64,000 nucleotides of DNA from Sipunculus nudus. Lineage: Eukaryota > Annelida > Sipuncula > Golfingiida > Sipunculidae. The stretch lies in the NCBI GenBank assembly GCA_026874595.1, contig CM049308.1, positions 37,220,527 to 37,284,526 on the forward strand. Reading direction: 5' to 3'. A model generated the notes under the pieces. That model saw only the letters and a list, made by a program, of their open reading frames with translations. It was not told where the DNA came from and searched no databases. The position numbers and the translations under genes were made by a program. Below, in pieces: positions 38,610-50,690 of the stretch (positions are counted from its first letter, which is position 1; each line of letters opens with the position of its first letter).

Positions 38610-39317
38610 ATGCCCTGGAAGAAACGACGAAGACGCTACCCCGGGGCCAGCCTCGGGTACGCATGTGCCGCGTGTTTATTAATATTTGTTTTCGGCAACT
38701 TGTTGTTGTTGAACTCGGAGTTTATGCAGCTGTATGAAAACACAGCAAGGGACATACGGGCTTCATTGAAGGACCACTGGCCCTGGAGGCTGATCTCCGG
38801 TGACGGGGATTTGACTGAATCCAGCATGGATGATTATGTGCTACGGCACGGTGGTTGGATGTCAGTGGATGGTTTAAAATACGGAGCTGATGGAGGGTTG
38901 GATGGCATGGAAACGCGTTTACGCAAGTTAATGCAGAACAGACGCTCTCACACTGTTATGGCCTACCACATTCCCTCCACCTCGTTCCAGTATAAGTCAG
39001 GAAAGGACCAACTTTATGCTCAATACATTACTGCTTCACACGTGAGGCAAGCATTGTGGGATACATCCACGTGTTCTGAGATTTATTCCAGCAAAGAAAG
39101 GAATTTTATTTCCTCCGGGTGGACTAAAGCTGTGTATAAAATAGGTTACAGAGGCAAAGCTGCTGCTCTGAAGCTAGTTGATCTAACTGGTCATGATATA
39201 GTCACGTGTACCAAGCAGCAGACGAAGCCTCCCGAAGGATGCTACTCTAAAGCCTCTCAAAAGATAATCAGGGAAATACTCTTGTTACAAGGATTAATTC
39301 ATCCCAATATAATCAAG
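38610..39317 (+). CDS. PKDCC: PKDCC/VLK-like extracellular tyrosine kinase, coding exon 1 (residues 1-236)
   Basis: First coding exon of a secretory-pathway kinase. VLK/PKDCC phosphorylates tyrosines on secreted and extracellular proteins; that role is known from the vertebrate family and inferred here. The ATG at 38,610 has A at -3 and follows an in-frame TAA at 38,556, so it is the likely start. Residues 1-10 are strongly basic (MPWKKRRRRY). A hydrophobic stretch at about 17-35 (ACAACLLIFVFGNLLLL) is a signal peptide or signal anchor. A linker of about 120 residues precedes the kinase N-lobe at about 155. The CSEIYSSKERNF and GWTKAVYK segments match my recollection of the PKDCC family closely. 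K188 in AAALKLVDL is the beta-3 lysine and E222 in IIREILLL the alpha-C glutamate. The exon ends HPNIIK before AAG|GTATGT at phase 0. The human protein is about 493 residues. Family assignment is secure; orthology to the vertebrate gene is not tested. Confidence 0.93.
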
Positions 39318-40010
39318 GTATGTATGAATTGAATATAGTTAATCCTAAATTGTGCAAGGTACATTTTATATGCCAACGTCGGTAAGTGTGATAAAAGAAT
39401 ACTATATAAAATATCTAGCGTCAGCATTTTCCCACTTTGGTCTTTGCAGGACATTAATGTATATATATTAATTATCTCGATATAAAATTCCCGTATAAGA
39501 AGATTTGTACAAAGAAAGTTGTGAGTATAAGAATAACGCATGAGTTTTACAAAAATAACTTGAATTTAAAGATTCGGCACTGAAAAAAAAGTTTGGTCAT
39601 AGTGATAATACATTTACTGATAAAAATTGTCAGTTTTTAAACTCCACATGCCAAAATCCGATTGTTGTATCATCCTTCTTTTTCTAATTTGAATTCCCTT
39701 GACTGCTCACCAAGGTCCTTACATTTCCTGACACGACATCGTGTCAAAACCGTCACCAGCCCTGAGGGTACAATATAGACTGAAAAATGACATATTTAGC
39801 AAGTCTGGTGTTAGGCTAATTTGTCACGGCGTCACAAAGAACTGACCAAGCGTGAACATCTGAGAGCTCACACCACGTGACCACTCAGGCGAAAGCGCTC
39901 CATCTCTGCTTCGTGTGATGGGCATATCATTCCAAGCGGGAAGAATTGAGAAATAATGGCTGTGCGTGATATTAGGCCCCCCGGAAAATCATATAGCCTG
40001 TGAATCAGAA

Positions 40011-40205
40011 GCGGATCCAAGGGGGGTCCAGGGGGTCCGGACCCCCCCCCCCCCCTTTTTCATCAGAAACGTTTTTTTAAGGGCTTCAGACAAAATTTTG
40101 CGGCCTGGACCCCCCCCCCCCCCTTTTCCAAACCTGGGGACCTTTTTTTAGGGTTTTCATTAGTCCTCCCGGGTTGAACCCCCTTTTCCTAAATCCTGGA
40201 TCCGC
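40011..40205. mobile_element. Short fold-back element with C-tracts
   Basis: The ends GCGGATCCAAGG (40,011-40,022) and CCTGGATCCGC (40,195-40,205) are inverted repeats. Inside are GGGGTCCGGACCCC-type palindromes and two C-tracts of about 14 bases. The outward CAGGGGCGGATCC signature resembles widespread short non-autonomous repeats of invertebrates and is shared in part with 13,751. No coding capacity. Confidence 0.6.
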
Positions 40206-41388
40206 CCCTGTGATTGGAAAAAATTATATTAACTTTCAGGAACAGGAGGTCTTGGAAATTTTGTGCTTGTATAGTGTCGGAAATTCCCTTTTCAACGAAT
40301 TCAATGTTTCCGAACATATTCAAGCTAGAAAATATTATTTGTAGCGATGTCTTCTTTTTGGATTTTGTCGATGATAACTTTATGAGTAAAGCAGAGACCA
40401 TCGCTGTTACGTAGTTGTTACGTAAAATAAGGGTAAGCGACATAAGAGGCGTGGACCGGACCTTACCACCAGGGCGGTTGGGTCCTCGCGGTCCGGTCAA
40501 ATAGGTTTAATTTGTGTTATAGCTGTCCGCACCTCTATCAAGAAATAAATGTTCGGAACGCAGAAACACACACGAGTCCAACTCGGGTGATAATGCACAT
40601 GAATACTTATTCACAATCCGTGCGACACATAACATATTGTTGAAATGAAACCATGTATGACCTAGATCATAAAGTCAAACAGATAAACTGGTTGTGTGCC
40701 TCGATTCCTAACAACCTATTACGTAGCTGTGCAGCTAGAACTCATTTTCCAAATCATCCAGCTTGAGTTAGGCGGTTCGCGTGCTGATCGTGCGCTTTTT
40801 TGGATTATATTTGACCTACAGGAAACACCGCCTTCCATGTTTTAGGGCCAAACCAATAACAGCACGCCGCTAGCAGGTCTTTAGCAGATAAGCCCCGGGT
40901 AAGGTCATCTAAGGCTATCAGTATGTACATGGTAGTGAGTGTATTTTGTGTCTGTTGCGGGCCACTCGACTTGACACATCACGGTTTCTCGTGTTACCAT
41001 TTATCATTAGCTCTCTAGGACCGCCCTTTACACTTACCACCTGCCCTCTCAGCCCTCAGGACAACGTCACCTTCAGCCGCAATATCTCCGCTAATACTTC
41101 CGTAATCCAAGTCTCCCAAGACAATCAAATGTGGTTTAAATCATGTACCATACGTAAATACAGTTTAATCGGTCAACACGACATGAAAAAACATACTTAC
41201 ATACATGCGCACATACATATATTGACACATACATACATATATATTGTGGTACAGGATAGTCTCCATCGAGGGACAAAATGGTTTATTCGAATGTGTGAGG
41301 GCGTTTGTATTTGTACGTGTGTCTACATGTGCACGTTCGATTCAGCGATAAAGGCAAATGTGTTTCTCGTATATGTGTGTATGTATGA

Positions 41389-41413
41389 GAGAGAGAGAGA
41401 GAGAGAGAGAGAG
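41389..41413. repeat. (GA)n microsatellite
   Basis: About 12 GA units, producing an Arg/Glu-rich artefactual frame. Confidence 0.93.
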
Positions 41414-42540
41414 CAGAAAATCTGAAAATCTGTGCCGAATAAATGTACAGAGAAAGTCGTTTTATGTTCGAACATGGAGCTTTCGAGGCAGCCAAAGATA
41501 CAGCTGACAGTTTTATCGATGATTTTAAACAATCGTAGTTCCGGGACACTGAAATAAGGGACGGAAACAGACCCATCGAACGAACCTTAAGAGCGAGCTG
41601 GCGGCCCTACTTTTACCCACAGATATAACACCATCTGCAAACGGCAACGGCCCACTGCCGAAGGTACAGCGAGTTGGAACATCGATTAGACGTTATACGC
41701 GGGGTCTGTTCGGAAGCTCCAGTGGGATTTGGTAGCCTCTGACGAGCTTGTAACCAAGATTCAGTCGATATCGGTATTGGCTCATTTCATAAGCTGAGCT
41801 ACCCATTTCATCCATTTTGTGAACTGTCATTTGGTCTGAGCCAGCCCCATACTCCTCTTTGCCGATGGCTTCTCTATGGTCTCTTGCTCACCGTTTAGCT
41901 GGCTGCCTAGAAGTTGTAATGCACGGGTTTTATGGTCAGGGTAAATACTGTAAATATGTCTCTCTGCTGGTTTTATGGCGTGTTTGAATAACAAAAGAGG
42001 ATCTTAAGTAGCTTGCTCCCATGTTTTCTAACCGCCTAAAGAAACCGGGTCCATCTCCGGGGATCATCGGGAGTCTCCGTGGCATCGGTCCGTTTAAGGG
42101 GGTACTTCGCGAGCTGTTGCACCTCCATAAAACAAACATTTGTTCAGATGTTTCAGTCACTTTAGTCATGAATGTATTTATCAGTCTGGCCATCCAGACT
42201 GCTATGAATTCCCACATTCCCCCAAATAATGATAATCTAATACCCAGAAAACGTGTACGGTAAGATTAAAAACAGACAGGTCCCATATGAGTGTGTGATA
42301 TGTATATATGTGAATGTGTGCGAAGCATTGTGTAGAGAGAGAGGCATAAATATACCTTTAGGTAAATAAGGCAAATTAAAGAATTTTCTTAAAACTTTAC
42401 TTAATTATAACTATTGATTAATTATCAGTTGCTGAATGTGAACTAAAACTTTTATTCAAAATGCAATATAGGTGACTTGTAAAACAGCTTGCATACATAA
42501 GATACGTTTGTGTATAAGTTCCTGAGCGTTTAATGATTCA

Positions 42541-42541
<1 letters not shown>

Positions 42542-42586
<45 letters not shown>

Positions 42587-42705
42587 TTATATATATATAT
42601 ATATATATATATTGATTTCATATTGGACACTAAATAATGTTAAATACAAAATAAATACAAAAGATATGATAATTTTATATCACAACAAATGATGATGCAA
42701 CTTGA

Positions 42706-42770
<65 letters not shown>
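42542..42770. repeat. Two (TA)n tracts
   Basis: TA tracts at 42,542-42,612 and 42,708-42,770, separated by about 95 bases of AT-rich sequence. Confidence 0.95.
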
Positions 42771-42774
<4 letters not shown>

Positions 42775-44242
42775 TGTTCGTTAATATTTTTACTCTTTTA
42801 TTAATATTTTTCATTTGATAGTATGCATATTTCATTATGTTATAATAGCATATTTCAGCTGTATATGATAGTGATAGCCCTCATCAGTGTGTGTATTTTA
42901 GTATTATTACCTCATCATGCAGTATATCCTTCATAAAGAGCTCTTGAAAGAATAAACAGGCATAACGTTTACTCAAAAGAAACACGTTTAAACAATATGT
43001 GAAAATATCTGTTTCATAAAAATACGATATATAAAACAAATAGCGATTTAATATTGATTCGGTCAATTTCTCAGATAAATTAACTGCATGATTTTTCGGT
43101 CAATTTGTATCTGAAATTTCGATTCATTTTATAAATTGCCTGAGTGAATCATGCAATTTTGGAGTTGAATGAAAATAGATTTATTTTACACATTGACTGT
43201 AAGATATATTACACATTAATAAATATGTGTTTTGTTAAATATGCATTTGATAACGCAATCCAACAATTTAAAAGAAAACCTACCCTCAAAGACGGAAAAT
43301 AGCTCAGAAAAAAAAAGTTTTCGAACCATAAAAATATAATGGTAATTTGCCAAAGAAGAGAATCGAACGGGGGACATATCCGAGGCCGTGGCAATATTAG
43401 CATGCATTGGATGTGTGATGATTAGAGGATGGTGGGCTCGTTTAATTTTATTCGCTTGTAAATCTCTGGTGTCATTGGTTATTTTTAATTTTGAATTCAG
43501 ACAAGGTATATGTTGCAAGGCCATGGTGCAGTCCGGGGGCCTTGGCTTCCGCAAGGGCAAATTTATATACAGGCGGGCAGTGCGGCAAGTGAATGAAAGC
43601 CCGCAATAAAACACCCAGAAGGACCTTACAACATAAACCGAGTATCGAGATCTGTAGCTGGCTTACTTCTCGGGCCAGAATTAGAAGCCATTACCATCCC
43701 GATGGGGTCACCAAGTGGTGAAATTACGAGACCATTTATCGCCCAATCTTGCTGTATACGAGCCATTTGCGCCGCAATAGTGATTAGGCCAGAGTAGCTC
43801 TCCAGAGCCGCAAAGCACCAAGCCGACACGTTCGGAAAGGGTGGGGCAAATTTATGGTAAGCCGTGCGGGCCTGGGGTTTTCAGGGTTTTTAGTTGGACT
43901 GTTTTCAAAGTAAAGGTATACTGATGTTTTCTTACAAAATTTTTGGAATTATCCACTCATATTCAGATGCATATTTTTGTTACAATAATAATTTAATATT
44001 TTCCAGATAGAAATGCATCTCAGTTGTAATAAATAAGATAATACTAATAATATCTTCATCGGGGTTCCCGTTCATCAATATCAAAGCGTAACTGCATGTG
44101 CAGGACTTTCATAATCTCATGAATATATAAATGACTGTCGCTATTTTTTTTTCATTATTATATAACACAATTATATAATATTATTTTGCATCTCCAAAAT
44201 GTGTTAAGACAATGTGTAGTTGCCGTTCACAAGGTCAATTAT

Positions 44243-44337
44243 ATCACTAGTTTGATATTTATACATGTATTATCACTAGTTTGATATTTATACATGTATG
44301 ATCACTAGTTTGATATTCATACATGTATTATCACTAG
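44243..44337. repeat. 29-bp tandem repeat, about 3.3 copies
   Basis: ATCACTAGTTTGATATTTAT recurs at 44,243, 44,272, 44,301 and (partial) 44,330, exactly 29 bases apart, with very few changes. Confidence 0.93.
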
Positions 44338-45859
44338 CTTTGTTCTGATATAACAATTTGAGGACCTCCGTAGATCTTTTACAAATATAATTAGAAGGCA
44401 GAAATTATCTTGTTCCTCTTGCAGTTACTGATTTTATGTAAAATTGTATATATTATTTTCAGTATTAGTATATCATAGTCATATGTGCCTGATTCTGCCA
44501 CTTGTAATTCATGCACTGTTTTCTGAATATAAATATGATCAGTCTGTCTTTCTGTTTCAAAGCGGACGTCTAAGAATCTGTATAAAAAAGACTCCCTTAA
44601 AGCAGGCAGCTATCTTATCTTGTAAGGCGCTAATTATTGCTAAATCTCAGCCAGACATCCTGGTTTAGTCAGAGAAATCTGACAGTCACAGCCAATACAC
44701 TGTTTGCACTAAACCCAACATTTTTTCTTGTCTGAAGTAAATTAAATCTTTGCGCAGACGCTTGCTTATATTATAAGAAAATTGCTACCAAGACAATTGC
44801 TCACAAAACCAATGATAAGCAAGACTTTCGCGTGCAACTCAATATACCGAGTATAACTGCCATTTTGCATTTCCAACAAAGCAGCCATTGGCCAATCGTC
44901 ATGTAGGGAAAAGTAATTGAATCGTACTGAGCCACTTATGATTTCCTCAAGAGATTAGATTGGAATTATCCTGACAGCCAGATATTAAAAAAATGCAGTT
45001 TGTCGTGTTCCCTTTACACAAGTTGGTAGATTGTTTGGCGTATATTGAGTTCATTTTAAAGTCGGTTTTTCGTCAAATTGAAATTAATGTAATTTTCAAA
45101 ATTTCGGCGTTATTTAGAGAATAAGACCACACAAAAGGAAACAAAGCTATCCATGAACATGCACTTTAGTACTTTGGGGTAATTGCATTTGATTTGGCAC
45201 AGGCTATAGTCATTTTCTCCACCAAGGACTGCTTATTTACTAAAGCTGTGGGTTAAATGGAAACTGAAGTCCACGGAGAGGCACATAGTGGTGGTCAAAC
45301 GGGGAACAGTCGGGGATTAACAGGGGGCATGCCAGCTCACAAATGGACTCTGGCAAATGACTCGTTGTTTTCATTAACGACTCAAATCCCAGGAGCAGGG
45401 GACGTGCTTTGCCATTTAACTGTTCTAACAATCACTGCTGGAGTGCTTCTGAAGATGGCACACCAGACACGGTGGGCTCTCTGACCGGACAAATCAATTT
45501 AGAACTCTGACGCTGACCCCCACAGAAGCTGGCAATCAGGGATGTCTGAATATGGATCGATCGATTTACTAACAAAGACGCTTCAATGGCCGAGTCCATA
45601 AACACTCGCTATCTGATGTCAGGTTCTTGCTGGGTAGCTTTTAGCACATCTTTCAACTATACGGGCCTTTTAAACCGGGTGTCAGGCTACTTCGACCTCA
45701 TAGTCTAGATAAAAAAAATTCCATAATTCAAGGGGGAAATCAACCGTAACAATTGTTTATTGGGGTATAATGAGTTCCACGATAATGAAGTGGAATTTAG
45801 ACATTATTTTCTTAACATTCATATAAAGTACATGTCGCTCGTATTCTGACAAAAAAAAA

Positions 45860-48058
45860 TTAGCTTACTATAAGTCGTATGAGCTTTGGCGATGGTCCGT
45901 CGTCCGTCCGTTAACACGGCACGTTTTGAAACCGTTGGACTTAGGAATCTTAATTTCTACATACGGTCACCATGTTTTCCTACCAAACCGAAAACTGAGT
46001 CACTGCGACTTCGTTCATTTGCGATATTAATGAAAAGCCTCCTTTTCCATTAAAAACCTATATTGTTACACTTCAAGACTGCCCACTATGAAAAAACTGG
46101 TGTTGTTTTGTACAAATTTGGTATAAATATTCCTGCATGTATTACTTACGTACATGCTAGGTATTAGGTCAATATTGCCTACATTTGTTAAGTTACGGGT
46201 CTAAACATAATGCACTTTGTCAAAAATCAGGAAATATATTTGTTCACTTAACATGATAATTTTTAAGCTAGAGAGCTTATTTAAGTATATAACTATATTT
46301 AATTGTATACCTGAAATTAAACAAAATATTGTAGTTATATTAGCATAAATGTAAAATTAATACTTTAAATTTTGCACAACACATTTTTTTCCTTAAGTAA
46401 ATTTGATTTTATTTTCACTTGATGGACAGATAAGGTCTTAAGTTTGTATAATCTGAAATTTGGAAGCAATTATTGAAAAAAAACTTTTGGAAGACCATGC
46501 ATGCAACACACCTCAAGACAGCCCACAATGAAACCCACTAGGGGTTTGTCAAATATCAGAAAATATACTGCTCCGCTAACATGGTAACTGCTAAAGCTAT
46601 ATGGAGCCCTTTTTCAAGCAAACGACTAAATTTAATTAAGATTTACTTGTATCCCAGAAATTAGATCCATATTCTGCAATAAAGCATAAATGTAAAATCA
46701 TTACCTTAAATTATGCACAACTTTGACCATGGCACATTTTTTTTCTGTAAGCACTATGCAAAGATTTAATTTTCACATGATGGACTGGTAAGGTTTTAAC
46801 CTTTTGTGATCTGCATGGTTTTGAAAGCAATTGTCAAAACATGTAGCTTGAATAAAGTTTTGGAAGACCCAAATCAAGTATTGCATACATGCAGGGATGC
46901 TGAGTGGTCTATAGCTTGCCCTGTTTTATTTTTAATTGGCTGCTAATGAAGGAAAAGTCTTTTGAAATGAAATTTGAAAGCATTTGATCAGGTTGTAAAA
47001 GAACATGTCAAATGAATATCTGTTTACATGAAAGGAGTTTACTGCCTAGACGGTAAATGGCCACCCATGCAGGGCTTGTTATGTAACTTCACTTAGGGAG
47101 CTATCTGTAACCTCCACAAAGACAACACTCCCTTCTCCCTTTCTCTCGCCACCAACCTTTCATATACTTATTGACACATCTAAGTTTAATAATGGCATTA
47201 AGACACATAAAAACAGTCTTTATTTTTATATACTATGTAGTATAAATTGCAAGTGGTCTGCAAGCTATGTCTATGAAGTAGACATTTTTAAGTTTGCTGC
47301 TGTAAATAGTATTATAATCAATCTTAAAACGATGCATTAAATCCATGAGGGGAGGTACTTTTAGCCATGAAAAAAAAGTTTTGTATTTATTTTCTTCTAA
47401 ATTTTTAGTTAGGTTGAAGTTCTAAATGAAATCCTTAAAAAAATATTGAAATATAACTTGCAATTTGGAAATTCTTGATTAAATTTTGAGCTCATTTGGC
47501 CATATATTTAAACTATTTTCAGAATTATTAATAACATTTACACAATTTTGTGTATCAAGTATATCCTTTCATATAACTCTTAGGCCCATCACCTTTTTTT
47601 TGTTTCAGGCCACAATTTCCATTTATTATAGAGTACAATATTTACTTAACAGAGTTTATGCTCATTTGAAAATGTAATTTTTAATTTTTTACAGCATTTT
47701 ATTTCAGTTATTAAATTAAATGTGTATTATTATACTACAGCTCATCTCCCCTGTATATATATATATTTCACATGCAGGGTTTCATATATTCCATATAGGG
47801 TGTTTTAAACAAATATTACACTCACATAGTTGACAAACTGATATTTTACAAATATCATGAGAGGCTTTGATATAGTCCATAAAACCAAACAGTATTTGTC
47901 TTGCATTTATATATTTAGTATTTGATCATCACCAAGTAGCTGTTCCACTTTCTCTAAGCTTTTCAAATGCTAACATTACAAATTGAAATAAGTACATTTT
48001 GCATTTGCTAAAATTTTACGACGTCAGCAGAGCATCGTGACCCATGGGTCCCTTGTTT
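45860..48058 (+). mobile_element. 2.2-kb Helentron/HINE-like element in intron 1
   Basis: It opens with a diverged TTAGCTTACTATAAGTCGTA, then GTCCGTCGTCCGTCCG and a GGCACGTTTTGAAACCG segment like the other copies. It ends TCAGCAGAGCATCGT, the palindrome GACCCATGGGTC (48,039-48,050) and CCTTGTTT. Two diverged internal blocks repeat, with CTTCAAGACTGCCCACTATG and CCTCAAGACAGCCCACAATG near 46,075 and 46,510. No AGGTCA array is visible, so the core differs from copy A/B. Non-coding. Confidence 0.6.
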
Positions 48059-49374
48059 AATGTTCTTTGGAAGATTGTTTTTTGATAGTATATATGTTTA
48101 CCACCATCTTTATGGTATACAAATCATGCACTTTCCCGACAGAGAAAGAGCTTTCATTCCTTTGTCTGTTGAATGGTCTCTATTCCTTTTTACTCAAACA
48201 GTTGTACTTTATACATTGTGCTAACGCTAGCCTGTGATAAAGCAAAAGACCAATACAGGATTTAGTTATAGAACAGCAGATTGAGTTTTCTTGTTTACAT
48301 TATAACCTACGTTGGTGTGATTATGCGCTCCCCTATAATAATTTATAATAAAAACTGAAGAAATTAAAAAATTAAACAATCTTTCGTGATTTAGAGATCA
48401 CATATCTACATACAGCTATCTGATGGATCACAAGATTTCTTTTCCTTGTAAATCAGAATAGTCTATGGACATTTTTGAAGAAGTTGACTAATTTGACTGA
48501 ATCAATTGCTTTCAAAATTTTTACTATAGCCAGAATTATAAAATCCCTCATGAGCATATAGATTTTCTGTCATCTCTCTAACCTTCTCTCATTTTGAATT
48601 TAAGAAAATTAATAACTTCCTTTCTACCATTAAATTGATAAAACTTTCTCTGTTTAAATATATAAAATAAACATTAAAGCTTCGAAACTGGGATCTGAAC
48701 CATTGATCAATTCGAATAGTGACTTTTACAATTTTCACAGTGTACAATGTATACAGTATACTATATATCGCCTCGCCCTTTAAAAACCATAAATACACGC
48801 ATATGCTTTCCCTAGCGCTCAAACAGACGGATTTATTTCTTGTCATTGGAGTTACCAGAAGAACATTGAGTACACGTTGATGTAGGCAAGCTGTCTGTCA
48901 GCACGTGTTTTTGTCTGACGGTCCGTTTACTTTGAGCAGTTCTTTCTGTACATGACCTGGTAAATACGACCGTCTGTCTTACCCTGTATTATACACAAAC
49001 TAAAAGTACAGGCTTGACGGATCGGAAGCTGATCGATGTCATGTATACGTGTATAACATGAGCTATACTTCACTCAGACAGAAGGAATTAAACATTTTTA
49101 AAATAGTTATATGTAAAATATAGAGTATTTCACATAATTGCTGTTTATATACTCCATGTATTTATCGGGTCTTTATGTATAACTATATATACTCAGTATA
49201 AAAGCTTATATATATTAGGTGGTCTCTGTAAACTTCCTTGCCTGTTAAACACAGTTCCAATGAATACACATTAAGAAGGTTGAGTGTCAGCACTGTTTGA
49301 CAATAATGTCGTATATAGCTTATGATAATAATAACAAAATCATCAACAACGCAGCAATGACAACAATAGCAACA

Positions 49375-49377
<3 letters not shown>

Positions 49378-49407
<30 letters not shown>

Positions 49408-49830
49408 GTAATATTAACAATATCAATAATAGTAAAATCAACAACAACAGCAAACAAAATAATTATAATGATAATAATAATAATAATAATAATTATAATA
49501 ATAATAATAATAATAATTATTATTATTATTATCATAAATATTATTATTATTATTATTATTATAAAAATAAATATTTCATAATTATTGTAGATAGGAACAA
49601 CTAAAATGGACAGCTGGAACAACCGAAAAGTAATTGTAGTAGAATGAATATAATGCAAAAAAGCCATTATATTGTTGATCAAAGGCAGTTACTAAATTAC
49701 CGTATGTTAGAATATTTCAGGTCTAATTATTATTGCTGTTACTCCATTTCTTTTCTTTCTTATTCTTCTCATTATTATTATTATTATGATTATTATTATT
49801 GTTATAAATATTATTATTGTTATTATTATT
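49378..49830. repeat. AAT/ATT triplet repeats, including a fold-back
   Basis: (AAT)n at 49,379-49,406 and 49,467-49,518 switches to (ATT)n at 49,516-49,562, so the two arms are self-complementary. A second (ATT)n tract lies at 49,766-49,830. Poly-Ile frames here are artefacts. Confidence 0.93.
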
Positions 49831-50474
49831 ACAACTTAGATCCATTTCTATTGATGTGGATAAATGTATTACCCACAATTAATCCGATATTAATGAAAAT
49901 CAATTAAATAACTTGTCAACATTAATTTAAATGTTATTAATATAATAACTTTAATGAACATAATCTTTATTATTACTGTTGAGTAGTTTAGAATTGTCAG
50001 GGGAATTCATATAATTAGTAGTAATATAGGAAAATCTCATATACCACCGTTGAAGGAGACCGTTACCCCCTGATATTTGAGCAATAATATAGCTGGCCAA
50101 CGCTACGTAAATCACGTGGGACACGTGAGCATACAATGGCTGCCCCCGGCTGGGTCAGAGTCGGGTGCAAGGAGTTATTATCCCGGGTTTCGCGTGTGAC
50201 AGGGAGACATACTGGGAAGAGGAAATCTCTGACATGCTACGCAACATGACGCAGATGTCACAAGGCCGTGTCTGCTGGCTGCTTCGTTTTCATAAAGCCG
50301 TGGACACCTGCGACACACTCTTCCCATCCATGTCAGAAGATCCCTGAAATATCAGACTGTAAGAGCGGCCATAGGCGGATGATATAGAATGTTATATATA
50401 GAGAAAAAAATACATGATAATAGAAATGTTCCATCAGAAAATGATAATTATAATAATATTAAAAATAAATATTT

Positions 50475-50690
50475 CTATCCCTGTTTTCATGTATTCATGG
50501 CCTGAGACACAATACTGATCTTCTGTTGCTGTTTTCCCGTGTTCTTGGCCTGAGACATTATACAGATTAATTAGTCTGTTGCTGTTTTCCCTAGTTCTTG
50601 GCCTGAAACAGAATACTGAATTATATGTTGCTGTTTGCCCATGTTCTTGGCCTGAGACACTTTGGGTTTGTCCAATGTTGTTTTCCCATC
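50475..50690. repeat. About 50-bp imperfect tandem repeat, four copies
   Basis: TTGCTGTTTTCCC.TGTTCTTG followed by GCCTGAGACA recurs, with GGCCTGA at 50,499, 50,547, 50,600 and 50,649 (spacing 48, 53, 49). A further weaker TTGTTTTCCCATCCG follows. Confidence 0.85.

Noticed and set aside
43340-43400. GAATCGAACGGGGGAC resembling a tRNA T-arm on the minus strand
   Set aside because: The T-stem does not pair, and no acceptor, D or anticodon arm can be formed at proper spacing.
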